From contig JBCDJG010000002.1 in assembly GCA_038748065.1 (NCBI GenBank), positions 62,001-126,000 of the forward strand: 64,000 nt of DNA. Direction: 5' to 3'. This document shows, in pieces, positions 43,196 through 52,027 of the stretch (positions are counted from its first letter, which is position 1; each line of letters begins with the position of its first letter). The position numbers were made by a program, and so were the translations under genes. The stretch comes from JBCDJG01 sp038748065 (lineage in GTDB: Bacteria; Pseudomonadota; Gammaproteobacteria; Pseudomonadales; Halieaceae). The notes under the pieces were generated by a model. It did not search any database, was not told the origin of the DNA, and worked only from the letters and a program-made list of their open reading frames with translations.

Positions 43196-44707
43196 ATGAG
43201 CCGTGCCGGAGCAGGTCGCTGCAAGGAGCCATCGACGTTGATGGTCCAGGGCACAACGTCCGATGCGGGTAAAAGTGTACTTGTAGCTGGGCTCTGCCGG
43301 ATACTGGCGCGTCAGGGTCACGCTGTTGCCCCCTTCAAGCCGCAGAATATGGCGCTGAATAGCGCGGTAACAGAGGACGGCGGTGAAATCGGGCGGGCGC
43401 AGGCCTTGCAGGCGCGCGCCTGTTTTCTCGCGCCGCATACGGATATGAACCCGGTACTGCTGAAGCCCTCCAGTGATATGAGGGCGCAGGTCATTATCCA
43501 GGGTAAGGCAGTCAGCGACCTGGCCGCACGTGACTACCACGACTATAAGAAAGTGGCCATGGAAGCGGTGCTTGAGTCTCACCGGCGTCTACAGACGCAG
43601 TACGATTTCGTGATGGTGGAGGGTGCCGGTAGCCCGGCGGAGATTAATCTGCGTGCCGGTGATATCGCGAATATGGGCTTTGCGGAAGCCGTGGATTGCC
43701 CGGTTGTTCTGGTGGCTGATATCGACAAGGGGGGCGTTTTCGCACACCTTGTAGGCACGCTGGAATTGCTCTCGCCCTCGGAGCAGGATCGTGTAAAAGG
43801 CTTTGTCATCAACAAATTCAGAGGCGATATCGGCCTGCTTCAGCCGGGACTCGATTGGCTCGAAGCACGCACCGGCAAGCCTGTACTCGGTGTGATTCCC
43901 TATTTGCACGGCCTTGAGCTGGAGGCGGAAGATGCGATCAGCGCGGAGCAGCGCGAGGGTGAAGGCGAGTTCCAAGTGAAAGTGCCGGTACTTTCGCGTA
44001 TCAGCAACCATACGGATTTTGATGCCCTGCGCCTGCAGCCGCAGGTGAACCTGGAATACGTTGGCCCGGGCCAGCGCTTGGGGCATGCCGACCTGATAAT
44101 TCTTCCGGGGAGCAAGAACGTGCGGCGTGATCTCCAGTTCCTCAGAGATAATGGCTGGGAACAGGAATTGATGAAGCACCTGCGCTACGGGGGCAAGGTG
44201 TTGGGTGTTTGTGGCGGCTTCCAGATGCTGGGGCAGCGTATCGATGACCCGGACGGCGTTGAAGATGAGCCCGGCAGTACCCCGGGTATCGGACTCCTTG
44301 ACGTGGTTACCCGGCTTGAACCTGAAAAACAGCTGCGGCAGGTTACCGGCTCGCTGGCCGTCACGAATGCCCCCGTCGTTGGCTATGAAATCCACTGCGG
44401 CGTCACCTCAGCCACTGCGGAGCTCCAGCCGGCAGTGCATCTCAGTGATGGTCGAACGGATGGCGCCATCAGTGCCGATACCCAGGTAATGGGCACCTAT
44501 TTGCACGGGATTTTTGATCAGCCCGCTGCGCGAGACAGCCTCTTGAGGTGGGCCGGCCTGGACCCTCAGGAATCTCCCGCCATTGGAGATATCCAGGAGA
44601 ACGATCTGGAGCGTCTCGCAGACTGTCTGGAGGCTTGCCTTGATCTTGGTGCCCTGTTTGGTGAGTTGCCGGACCCACGAGCGTCAAGAGGCCAGTCTTG
44701 CGATTAG
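43196..44707 (+). CDS. cobQ: Cobyric acid synthase
   Basis: A glutamine-dependent amidotransferase of 503 residues that amidates four side chains of adenosylcobyrinic a,c-diamide. The N-terminal ATP-binding part has MVQGTTSDAGKSVLVAGLCR, PQNMALNSAVTEDGGEIGRA and VEGAGSPAEINL. The C-terminal glutaminase part has the catalytic Cys in VLGVCGGFQMLG, LPGSKNVRRDL, and the HGIFD histidine region. The start at 43196 is used; ATG 43241 is a shorter alternative. It overlaps the downstream permease start. Confidence 0.96.
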   Translation: MSRAGAGRCKEPSTLMVQGTTSDAGKSVLVAGLCRILARQGHAVAPFKPQNMALNSAVTEDGGEIGRAQALQARACFLAPHTDMNPVLLKPSSDMRAQVIIQGKAVSDLAARDYHDYKKVAMEAVLESHRRLQTQYDFVMVEGAGSPAEINLRAGDIANMGFAEAVDCPVVLVADIDKGGVFAHLVGTLELLSPSEQDRVKGFVINKFRGDIGLLQPGLDWLEARTGKPVLGVIPYLHGLELEAEDAISAEQREGEGEFQVKVPVLSRISNHTDFDALRLQPQVNLEYVGPGQRLGHADLIILPGSKNVRRDLQFLRDNGWEQELMKHLRYGGKVLGVCGGFQMLGQRIDDPDGVEDEPGSTPGIGLLDVVTRLEPEKQLRQVTGSLAVTNAPVVGYEIHCGVTSATAELQPAVHLSDGRTDGAISADTQVMGTYLHGIFDQPAARDSLLRWAGLDPQESPAIGDIQENDLERLADCLEACLDLGALFGELPDPRASRGQSCD

Positions 44708-45729
44708 TGGCGCCGCGCCCGCTGCTGCTGGGCATGACGCTTGCGTTGCCCCTGGTAATGCTGGCCGCTCTGCTCACCGGCCCCGTCATGATCACTTTTT
44801 CTGAGCTGTGGCAGGCCTTGCTGGCGCCATCGGAACAGTCCGGCAGAAATGGCCTGATTCTCTTCTCGATTCGCTTACCCCGCCTGCTGCTTGCTGCGTT
44901 GGTTGGCGTGTGCCTGGCGGTCTGCGGCACAGCTATGCAGGGCCTCTTTCGCAATCCTCTTGCGGATCCTTCCTTGATCGGCGTGTCCAGCGGTGCCTCG
45001 GCGGGCGCAAGCCTGGCGATTGTTCTGGGGGCGGGTCTGGTAGTACAAGGGACGCCACTCGCGGGCTTGTCTCTGGTGGCGGTTGGAGCCTTTCTTGGCG
45101 GCTTCCTGGCAGTTCTTCTGGTATACCGTTTTGCGACGGACGATACGGGTACCTCAGTGGTGACAATGCTGCTGGCGGGCATTGCCATCAGTGCGCTGGC
45201 GGGCGCGCTGAATAGCCTGATGGCCTATGTTGCAGACGATGAAATGCTGCGCCGTATCAGCCTCTGGCAGATGGGCAGCCTCGATGCGGCGGACTGGCCG
45301 CGCGTGTGGATCGCGCTGGCTGTCAGCGCGCTGGTGATGTCGGCCTTTCCTCGCGACAGTGCTGCGCTTAATGCCCTGTTGTTGGGCGAGTCGGAGGCGC
45401 GGCACCTGGGCATTGCCGTTGAGGCCGTTAAACGTCGGTTGATATTGATGACCGCATTAGCCGTCGGCGTATCGGTGGCCGTTGCCGGTACGATTGCCTT
45501 CGTTGGGCTGATGATGCCACACATTGTTCGCCTGCTGATTGGGCCCGACCATCGTTATCTGATCCCAGGGTCTGCATTGGCTGGCGCACTGCTGATGATC
45601 GTCGCAGATGCATTCTCGCGGGTCGTTGTCGCACCGGCTGAATTACCCGTAGGCATTATCACGGCGCTGCTGGGAACACCGTTTTTCTTTTTCCTGCTAT
45701 TGACCCGTCGCAGCTGGGAGGCCCGGTAG
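44698..45729 (+). CDS. FecCD/BtuC-family ABC transporter permease
   Basis: An inner-membrane permease of 343 residues with about ten hydrophobic helices. Family marks are IRLPRLLLAALVGVCLAVCG, MQGLFRNPLADPSLIGVSSG, WQMGSLDAADW and VAVAGTIAFVGLMMPHIVRL. It imports cobalamin, siderophore or haem with the adjacent ATPase. A TTG at 44698 with AAGAGG upstream and a GTG at 44707 both fit as start; the former is used. The cobalamin locus and the downstream binding protein favour corrinoid transport. Confidence 0.9.
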   Translation: MRLVAPRPLLLGMTLALPLVMLAALLTGPVMITFSELWQALLAPSEQSGRNGLILFSIRLPRLLLAALVGVCLAVCGTAMQGLFRNPLADPSLIGVSSGASAGASLAIVLGAGLVVQGTPLAGLSLVAVGAFLGGFLAVLLVYRFATDDTGTSVVTMLLAGIAISALAGALNSLMAYVADDEMLRRISLWQMGSLDAADWPRVWIALAVSALVMSAFPRDSAALNALLLGESEARHLGIAVEAVKRRLILMTALAVGVSVAVAGTIAFVGLMMPHIVRLLIGPDHRYLIPGSALAGALLMIVADAFSRVVVAPAELPVGIITALLGTPFFFFLLLTRRSWEAR

Positions 45730-45731
45730 CC

Positions 45732-46505
45732 GTGCCTCTCAATGTCGAAGCGGTCGATTTGACTCTTTCAGGTATACCCCTGCTTTCCGGCGTGAGTCTC
45801 ACGCTGGAGGCGGGCAGAGTGTGCGCGATTCTGGGGCCTAATGGCGCTGGCAAGACCAGCCTGTTGAGAGTGATGGTTGGCGACCTGCCTGTCAGCGCTG
45901 GTACAGTAGTCTTCAACGGTGAGCCTATCAGCGACATTTCTGCCACCCGCCGGGCTCGCAATCTGGCTGTGCTGCCACAACAGACTTTGCTGAACTTCCC
46001 CTTCAGTGTTGAAGAGGTTGTGATGCTTGGCCGAACGCCGCACGCCACGGGTGCCGCGCGAGACGCCGAGATCGTGGCCGAGGCCCTGGCCTGGGTTGAT
46101 GGCACTTACCTGGCATCGCGAATCTACACGGAACTATCGGGCGGGGAAAAGCAGCGAGTTCATCTGGCGCGGGTGCTTGCGCAGGTGTGGGAGCCAACGG
46201 ATGACTGGCAGCGCTTTATAGTGCTGGATGAGCCCACCGCGTCTTTCGATCTATCGCACCAGCTATTAACCCTGGATATCATGCGCAGGCTGGCGCGTGA
46301 TGGCGTGGGTGTTCTGGTTGTGCTGCATGATCTGAATCTGGCGGCACGCTGTGCTGATCAGATTGTGCTGATGCAGTGTGGCCGAATAGCCAATGCCGGG
46401 CCGCCCGTTGATGTCTTGCAGCCTGATGTCATCCGTCGGGTGTTTGACGTTGAGGCGATTGTCACAGAGCATCCAGCTGACGGTCTGCCGACGGTGATCC
46501 TGTGA
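45732..46505 (+). CDS. ABC transporter ATPase, BtuD/HmuV-like
   Basis: A 257-residue ATPase with Walker A GPNGAGKTSLLRV, signature LSGGEKQRVHLARVLAQ and Walker B RFIVLDEPTASFDLSHQ. The variants VLPQQTLLNFPFSVEEVVML and the DLSHQ segment look closer to haem importers of the HmuV type than to E. coli BtuD. Genomic context still points to corrinoids. The start is GTG, 2 bp after the permease stop. Confidence 0.9.
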   Translation: MPLNVEAVDLTLSGIPLLSGVSLTLEAGRVCAILGPNGAGKTSLLRVMVGDLPVSAGTVVFNGEPISDISATRRARNLAVLPQQTLLNFPFSVEEVVMLGRTPHATGAARDAEIVAEALAWVDGTYLASRIYTELSGGEKQRVHLARVLAQVWEPTDDWQRFIVLDEPTASFDLSHQLLTLDIMRRLARDGVGVLVVLHDLNLAARCADQIVLMQCGRIANAGPPVDVLQPDVIRRVFDVEAIVTEHPADGLPTVIL

Positions 46506-46515
46506 GGAAGCTCTG

Positions 46516-47037
46516 ATGACAGCGTATGTGCATTTGGTCCTGGGTGGTGCTCGATCAGGTAAGAGCCGTCTTGCCCAGGGCTGGGCGGAGAGCAGTGGCA
46601 TGCAGCTCGTCTACATTGCCACCGCAGCCGCTGGTGATGGAGAGATGGCCTCTCGCATAGCGCGTCATCGCCAGGATCGGGACAGCCGCTGGCGCCTCGC
46701 GGAGGAGGAGCAATTGCTCTCCGAGTGCATTGCGCGCGAGCAGTCCCCCGACACGTGTTTGCTGGTGGACTGCCTGACCCTGTGGTTGAGCAATTGCCTG
46801 CACGCCGGCAACTGGGAAGCGCAGCGCGATGCGCTCCTGGAATTGCTCCCCTCCGTGCAAGGGCGCCTGCTGTTCGTGAGCAACGAAACGGGACTGGGGG
46901 TTGTGCCCATGGGTGAGTTGTCTCGACGTTTCGTTGATGAGTCGGGTTTGCTGCACCAGCGGCTGGCCGAGTTGTGTCAACGCGTCACGCTGGTAGCCGC
47001 TGGTCTGCCCCTCGACCTGAAAAATGAAGCACCTTAA
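46516..47037 (+). CDS. cobU: Adenosylcobinamide kinase / guanylyltransferase
   Basis: A bifunctional 173-residue enzyme that phosphorylates adenosylcobinamide and transfers GMP to give AdoCbi-GDP. It has the P-loop GGARSGKS at residues 10-17, the IARHRQDR segment with the guanylylated His, LLVDCLTLWLSN and VSNETGLGVVPMGELSRRF. A 13-bp direct repeat (AAAAATGAAGCAC at 47020 and 47036) spans its stop codon. Confidence 0.97.
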   Translation: MTAYVHLVLGGARSGKSRLAQGWAESSGMQLVYIATAAAGDGEMASRIARHRQDRDSRWRLAEEEQLLSECIAREQSPDTCLLVDCLTLWLSNCLHAGNWEAQRDALLELLPSVQGRLLFVSNETGLGVVPMGELSRRFVDESGLLHQRLAELCQRVTLVAAGLPLDLKNEAP

Positions 47038-47073
47038 AAATGAAGCACATGAGAAACGAAGGAGTTGAGTGAG

Positions 47074-48114
47074 ATGTCTTGGTGGCTATCGCCGGTGAAA
47101 GCGGTCTGCACAGAAAGCGCTGAGGCGGCACGGGCTCGCCAGGTAGAGCTGACCAAGCCCCCGGGGTCTCTGGGCATACTTGAAGATCTGGCCGTAGCCT
47201 TTGCAGGCTGGCAAGGGGTGGTAAAGCCGCAGCTGAATAGCGTCGAAATCGCGGTCTTTGCCGCGGACCACGGGGTAGTTGATGCTGGCGTATCCGCTTT
47301 CCCCAAGTCAGTGACGGGCGAGATGATCCGCAACTTCGCCACCGGAGGCGCAGCGATTTCTGTTCTGGCGCGTTCGCTTGGCGCGCGTTTTTCCGTGCTA
47401 AACCTGGGCACGGCTAATCCGCTTGGGCCCCTTGCTGGCGTTAGGGAACTGGGGCTGGCTCCGGGAACGGCTAACTTTTGCGAGTCACCCGCGATGAGCG
47501 AGGACGCTTTGCTCGCGGCGCTTGGGGCAGGCCAGGAAGCTGTTTCCGCGCACAGTGACCTGTTTATTGGCGGAGAAATGGGCATCGGCAACACCACGTC
47601 GGCTGCCGCATTGGCGAGCGTAATTCTAAATCTCCCGCCTGAGACGACGGTGGGCAGGGGAACCGGCATTGATGATGATGGCCTGGAACGTAAGCGTGCC
47701 GCCGTAGAGGCAGGGCTTGCGCTTCACAAGGTGCCAAATGATGAGCCACTGACGGCGCTGCGTTGTCTGGGCGGCCTGGAAATCGCGGGACTCTTAGGTG
47801 CCTATATAGCGTGTGCGCAGCGCGGCATCCCTGTTCTGGTGGACGGCTATATCGCCTCTGCGGCAGCCTTGCTGGCCTGTTCGATCAACGCGGGCGTGCG
47901 CGACTGGCTGCTCTTTGGTCACCGTTCAGCCGAGCCGGGCCATCGCTACATTCTGGACCATCTGAAAGCTCGGCCTCTGCTCGATCTCGAGATGCGACTT
48001 GGGGAGGGAAGTGGGGCGGCGGTGGCAGTTCCGTTGCTGCATTCCGCCTTGGCCTTGCATAACGGTATGGCGACCTTTGCCGAGGCAGCGGTCAGTGAAA
48101 AACAGGTGCCGTGA
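47074..48114 (+). CDS. cobT: Nicotinate-nucleotide:dimethylbenzimidazole phosphoribosyltransferase
   Basis: Makes alpha-ribazole phosphate, the lower ligand precursor of cobalamin, in 346 residues. Motifs are TKPPGSLGILEDLAVAFAGW, FAADHGVVDAGVSAFPKSVT, GGAAISVLAR, EMGIGNTTSAAAL and the C-terminal MRLGEGSGAAVAVPLL with the catalytic Glu. The ATG at 47074 has GGAG at a proper distance, unlike the TTG at 47065. It directly abuts cobS. Confidence 0.96.
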   Translation: MSWWLSPVKAVCTESAEAARARQVELTKPPGSLGILEDLAVAFAGWQGVVKPQLNSVEIAVFAADHGVVDAGVSAFPKSVTGEMIRNFATGGAAISVLARSLGARFSVLNLGTANPLGPLAGVRELGLAPGTANFCESPAMSEDALLAALGAGQEAVSAHSDLFIGGEMGIGNTTSAAALASVILNLPPETTVGRGTGIDDDGLERKRAAVEAGLALHKVPNDEPLTALRCLGGLEIAGLLGAYIACAQRGIPVLVDGYIASAAALLACSINAGVRDWLLFGHRSAEPGHRYILDHLKARPLLDLEMRLGEGSGAAVAVPLLHSALALHNGMATFAEAAVSEKQVP

Positions 48115-48876
48115 ATGACAGCCTCGGCGATTGAACATCGCAGGGCGTTTCTCCATGCGCTGCAGTTTCTGACCATCATACCGGTGCGCTTGAACAACGA
48201 TCTGAGCCCGCATGAGCGTGGCCTGTCACTGCTCTGGTACCCTGCCGTTGGCCTGCTGCTGGGTCTTTTGCTGGCAGGCCTGGCTAAATTTTTGGCCGGG
48301 CCCTTCTACCTTGATGCGGCAATGGTCCTGTTTGCCTGGGTATTGCTCACCGGCGCCCTGCACCTCGACGGGCTGGCAGACTGCGCCGACGCCCTGGTGG
48401 GCGGGCTCGGGGATCGTGAACGCCGGCTCGAGCTGCTGCGCGATCCGCTATGCGGCAGCATGGCAGTGGTCGCCCTGGTTATTGCGCTCGTACTCAAACT
48501 GGCTGCCCTGGCGGCGCTTGCCGAGGCGAAGTTGCTCACCTTGATTTGGCTGATACCCATGCTGGCCAGAGCCTGCGTGCTGCCGCTTTTTACCACGACG
48601 GCCTACGTCCGAGAAGGTGGGCTGGGGACATCGCTCGTTGAGGACCTCCCTCGCGCCCAGATTCCCTGGGCCCTGGGCCTTGCTGGCGTGATCGCACTGC
48701 TGGCCTTACCTGTAGGCGCCTGGCTCTTGCTGGCGCTTACCCTGCTGAGCCTATTCCTGCTGGTTCGCAGTTTTTCCCGGTCTCGCCTCGGCGGGTTCAC
48801 GGGGGATGTGGCCGGCGCACTGATTGAACTGTCTGAGCTGGCCCTGTTGCTGGCGCTGGCGTGGTATCTGCTGTGA
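48115..48876 (+). CDS. cobS: Cobalamin synthase (adenosylcobinamide-GDP ribazoletransferase)
   Basis: An integral-membrane enzyme of 253 residues joining AdoCbi-GDP with alpha-ribazole. Motifs are FLTIIPVRL near the N terminus, the conserved GALHLDGLADCADAL metal-binding stretch and RRLELLRDPLCGSMAVVAL. A C-terminal GFTGDVAGALIELSELALLL is typical. The ATG follows the cobT stop with no gap and the gene overlaps the next by GTGA. Confidence 0.95.
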   Translation: MTASAIEHRRAFLHALQFLTIIPVRLNNDLSPHERGLSLLWYPAVGLLLGLLLAGLAKFLAGPFYLDAAMVLFAWVLLTGALHLDGLADCADALVGGLGDRERRLELLRDPLCGSMAVVALVIALVLKLAALAALAEAKLLTLIWLIPMLARACVLPLFTTTAYVREGGLGTSLVEDLPRAQIPWALGLAGVIALLALPVGAWLLLALTLLSLFLLVRSFSRSRLGGFTGDVAGALIELSELALLLALAWYLL

Positions 48877-49769
48877 GAGGGCCGCTTGTTTGGATGCTTT
48901 GCATGGGCCTGGCAGCCCTGTGGGTGACCCCCGCCGCAGCCGAGATTCGAGCGACAGATGTACTGGGTCGAGAAATCGTTCTGGAACAACCTGCACGCCG
49001 TATCGTCAGCCTGGCACCGCACATCACTGAGGTGGTCTACGCCGCGGGCGCGGGAGAAAAGTTGGTGGGTGCCGTGAGCTACAGTGACTACCCCGAGGCG
49101 GCCAAAGCACTTCCACGGGTGGGTTCTTATAAAAAGGTCAGTCTGGAACCGCTGGTCGAGCTTGAGCCCGACCTGGTGCTGGTTTGGCTGAGCGGTAATG
49201 GCGAGGACCTGGTAGCGCAGTTGGAGTCACTGGGTCTTCGTACCTTTGTGCAGGAGCCTCGTACCTTGCAGGATGTCGCTGAAACGCTGATTCGGGTGGG
49301 CCAACTCGCAGGCACTGAAGCAGCGGCAGAGAGCTCAGCAGCGCAGTTTCTCGAACGCTATGCGGCGTTGAAGTCTCGCTACAGCGAACAGCGCGCGGTC
49401 ACCGTGTACTACCAGATCTGGAATGAACCGCTGCTGACGCTGAATGGCGATCACCTGATCTCTGACGTGATCCGGCTTTGCGGTGGAGAGAACGCGTTTG
49501 CTGATGCTACGCCCCTGGTGTCGCGCATCAGCGTGGAATCCGTCCTCTTGGTTGATCCACAGGTCATCGTCGCCAGCGGCATGGACGAGGCGCGGCCGGA
49601 CTGGCTCGACGACTGGCTGGACTGGCCTGCACTCACGGCGGTAGATAATGAGCAGCTCTACTTTGTGCCACCCGATCTGCTGCAGCGACACACACCAAGA
49701 ATCATTGATGGCGCCGAGATATTGTGCAGACATCTTGAGAGGGCGCGCGCCACGTACTACCTGGACTGA
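48873..49769 (+). CDS. Periplasmic corrinoid/metal-chelate binding protein (BtuF-like)
   Basis: A 298-residue ABC substrate-binding protein with a signal peptide (WMLCMGLAALWVTPAAA). Features of the helical-backbone class are ARRIVSLAPHITEVVYAAGA, VGAVSYSDYPEAAKALPRVG, LEPDLVLVW and the closing RIIDGAEILCRHL. The RVGSYKKVSLEPLVELEPDL stretch is typical of BtuF. GTG 48873 overlaps the cobS stop. It should deliver corrinoid to the permease-ATPase pair upstream. Confidence 0.88.
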   Translation: MRGPLVWMLCMGLAALWVTPAAAEIRATDVLGREIVLEQPARRIVSLAPHITEVVYAAGAGEKLVGAVSYSDYPEAAKALPRVGSYKKVSLEPLVELEPDLVLVWLSGNGEDLVAQLESLGLRTFVQEPRTLQDVAETLIRVGQLAGTEAAAESSAAQFLERYAALKSRYSEQRAVTVYYQIWNEPLLTLNGDHLISDVIRLCGGENAFADATPLVSRISVESVLLVDPQVIVASGMDEARPDWLDDWLDWPALTAVDNEQLYFVPPDLLQRHTPRIIDGAEILCRHLERARATYYLD

Positions 49770-49823
49770 GGCTCTCGGCGCAAACCGCTTATACTCTGGG
49801 TGGTAGTAGATGGATGATGCGGT

Positions 49824-51134
49824 ATGTCTCTGAGGAATCAGCTTTTCAACAAGGCCAGCGTGGCGGCGCTACAGGTCCTGCGGCTTGCGGATGTTTACAT
49901 CAGCAAGAGCAACATGGGCCGGCCCCTGGACGTGGCCCGACGCGACCCCCACCCCGGCTACGCCTACCTTCGCGCGCAAGGACCGGTGGTGCGTTCCTAT
50001 GCGAGCCGCGGCTGGCTAATCGTGCACTTTGAGGCGGTCAAAGAGGCGTCGAGAGATCCGCGCTTCGGCAACGACATGCGCAAGAACCGTTTCCTGTCCC
50101 AGGTACTGCGTGCTGCTGCTGACGGCAAAACGGTACCAGTACTCGACAGTCCTTCGATGATCGTGCTCGACCCGCCTGACCATACCCGCATCCGTAAGCT
50201 TGCGAGTCAGGGCTTTACCAATCGCTACGTGCAGACGCTGACGCCAAAGATCGAGCGGATCATTGATGAGTGTCTGGCAGGGCTTGATGGCGAGGGGGAA
50301 GTGGATATTGTGCAGCGCCTTGCGAATCCCTTGCCTGCCATCGTTATAGCAGAGATGCTCGGTTTACCCGAGTCGGACAGGCTGCAATTTCGCGCCTGGG
50401 CTGAGCGCATGCTGGGCATTTCAATGATCGGTGAACCCGATCGCATTGCCGATGCCACCTTGGCCAACGAAGAGCTGACGAACTATTTTCGCGAGGTCGT
50501 CGACCACAAGCGTACACAGCCGGACGACGGTATTATCAGCCAGCTGATTGTGGCGGAGGAGGAGGGTGATCGACTCACAGCCGACGAGATGTACGCCAAC
50601 TGCACGCTCCTGCTGAATGCGGGCCACGTGACCACCTCCAGCCTGATCGGCACCGGTCTGTGGCTTCTGCTCCAGCACCCCGAGCAGTTAGCCTTGCTCA
50701 GAGAAAACCGTGGTTTGATGAGTAACGCGATTGACGAAATGCTGCGTTTCGAGGCGCCCGTGCAGTTCAGCCCGCGCTTCGCGCTGGAGGACATGGAATT
50801 CCACGGCAAGCGCATCAAGAAGAACCAGTTCGTGATGCTGCTGATTGCTGCTGCCAACCGCGACCCGGTTGCCAACCCGAACCCTGATCGGTTCGACATT
50901 ACGCGCGATACCATTAACCATGTCGCCTTTGGCCATGGCATCCACCTGTGCCTGGGCCTGGCGCTGGCGAAGCTGGAGGCGAAGCTTGCCTTCAATGCGA
51001 TCCTCGATCGCTTCGATCAGCTGGAACTGATTGATACAGACCCGCCCTGGGCACCCAATGCCCTGGTGCGGGGCGTCGATCGCCTGCGTATCAGCTATCG
51101 AAGCGCCGCAGCTTCCAGTCGACAAAGTGCTTGA
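49824..51134 (+). CDS. Cytochrome P450
   Basis: A soluble bacterial P450 of 436 residues. The haem-binding loop is FGHGIHLCLGLALAKLEAKL with Cys376. The I helix reads LLLNAGHVTTSSLIG, where the usual acid of A-G-x-(E/D)-T-T is Val (AGHVTT), which may alter proton delivery. ExxR is seen as IDEMLRFEAPVQ. The ferredoxin and reductase partners are not adjacent. It follows the cobalamin cluster after 54 bp, and its last 44 bp overlap the convergent hydrolase gene. The substrate is unknown. Confidence 0.93.
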   Translation: MSLRNQLFNKASVAALQVLRLADVYISKSNMGRPLDVARRDPHPGYAYLRAQGPVVRSYASRGWLIVHFEAVKEASRDPRFGNDMRKNRFLSQVLRAAADGKTVPVLDSPSMIVLDPPDHTRIRKLASQGFTNRYVQTLTPKIERIIDECLAGLDGEGEVDIVQRLANPLPAIVIAEMLGLPESDRLQFRAWAERMLGISMIGEPDRIADATLANEELTNYFREVVDHKRTQPDDGIISQLIVAEEEGDRLTADEMYANCTLLLNAGHVTTSSLIGTGLWLLLQHPEQLALLRENRGLMSNAIDEMLRFEAPVQFSPRFALEDMEFHGKRIKKNQFVMLLIAAANRDPVANPNPDRFDITRDTINHVAFGHGIHLCLGLALAKLEAKLAFNAILDRFDQLELIDTDPPWAPNALVRGVDRLRISYRSAAASSRQSA

Positions 51135-51987
51135 TCTGGCGCCAGGCTTCAGCTGCCTCCGGTACGCCTGAGTTCACCAGACCCTGCCAGCCCTGGATCA
51201 TCTCCGGCCAGCTCTCAAGAGTCACGTTTACGCCGGCCAGGCTGGCCCGCGCGGCCAGTTGCAGAGCACCCGGTGCCATCGTGTCGTGCTGGGCTACCTG
51301 CAGATAGAGGTGAGGGAGCCCCTGCAGGTTTGCGTGGCAGACCGACACTCTGGGATCGTCCAGTGGAATTTGACCTGCGGTGAATTCCAAGCCTCGATGA
51401 CGTACCCACTCAGGCGTAAGGAAGGGGTCCCTGCCCTGCGGCGCAGCCGGAGGATTCAAATCGAACCAGCCGGTCAATGATACAAAACAAGCAGGCATAG
51501 GCAGGCCTTCCACTTTGGCCTGCACGAGGGTATCGATGGCCAGCCCGCCGCCGCATGATTCGCCCAGGACAACAATCTTTTCGGGTGCGGTGCCGCTCTG
51601 AAGCAGGCCGCGATAGGCATTGAGGCAATCCGTGGGCGCCGCCGGAAAAGGGTGTTCTGGCGCAAGGCGATAGTCCGGCATGACCACTGGTATGTCCAAG
51701 GCTTTGGCGATGATCTCGCCGTAAAAGTGGTAAACGTCGAGCGGGCAGGAGACGTACGCGCCGCCGTGGTAGTGCAGGGCCACGCAGGGGTCATCACCCT
51801 GATGATCATAGCGGTAGTGGCCGGCTCTGACGCCGCCGACGTCTTGGATCTCGATGCGCAGGTCATCGCTGGTAGGGTGGTCGTGATAGGGCGCCATGGT
51901 GGCGCGGACCTGTCGGTAATCCGCGGCCGGGTCGGCGAAGTCCGCGGGGACCAGGTCAATAATCGTATTGAAAGCATCGCTTGCCAT
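51091..51987 (-). CDS. Alpha/beta hydrolase of the hormone-sensitive-lipase family
   Basis: A 298-residue carboxylesterase-type enzyme. The oxyanion motif HYHGGAYVSCP and the nucleophile elbow LGESCGGGLA (GxSxG) are clear, as is MPDYRLAPEHPFPA, a typical HSL-family stretch. No signal peptide is seen. The catalytic His was not firmly located in the short C terminus. Its 3' end overlaps the convergent P450 gene. Confidence 0.88.
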   Translation of the reverse strand: MASDAFNTIIDLVPADFADPAADYRQVRATMAPYHDHPTSDDLRIEIQDVGGVRAGHYRYDHQGDDPCVALHYHGGAYVSCPLDVYHFYGEIIAKALDIPVVMPDYRLAPEHPFPAAPTDCLNAYRGLLQSGTAPEKIVVLGESCGGGLAIDTLVQAKVEGLPMPACFVSLTGWFDLNPPAAPQGRDPFLTPEWVRHRGLEFTAGQIPLDDPRVSVCHANLQGLPHLYLQVAQHDTMAPGALQLAARASLAGVNVTLESWPEMIQGWQGLVNSGVPEAAEAWRQIKHFVDWKLRRFDS

Positions 51988-52027
51988 GGAAGCCTCCGGG
52001 GTGGCGTCGCATGGCAGTGTAGCGCAA

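Noticed and set aside
43589..44395. Minus-strand open frame of 268 codons opposite cobQ
   Set aside because: Shadow frame; cobQ motifs on the other strand are unambiguous.
47020..47048. Direct repeat considered as a mobile-element target duplication or attachment site
   Set aside because: The copies are almost adjacent and no transposase, integrase or insertion lies between them.
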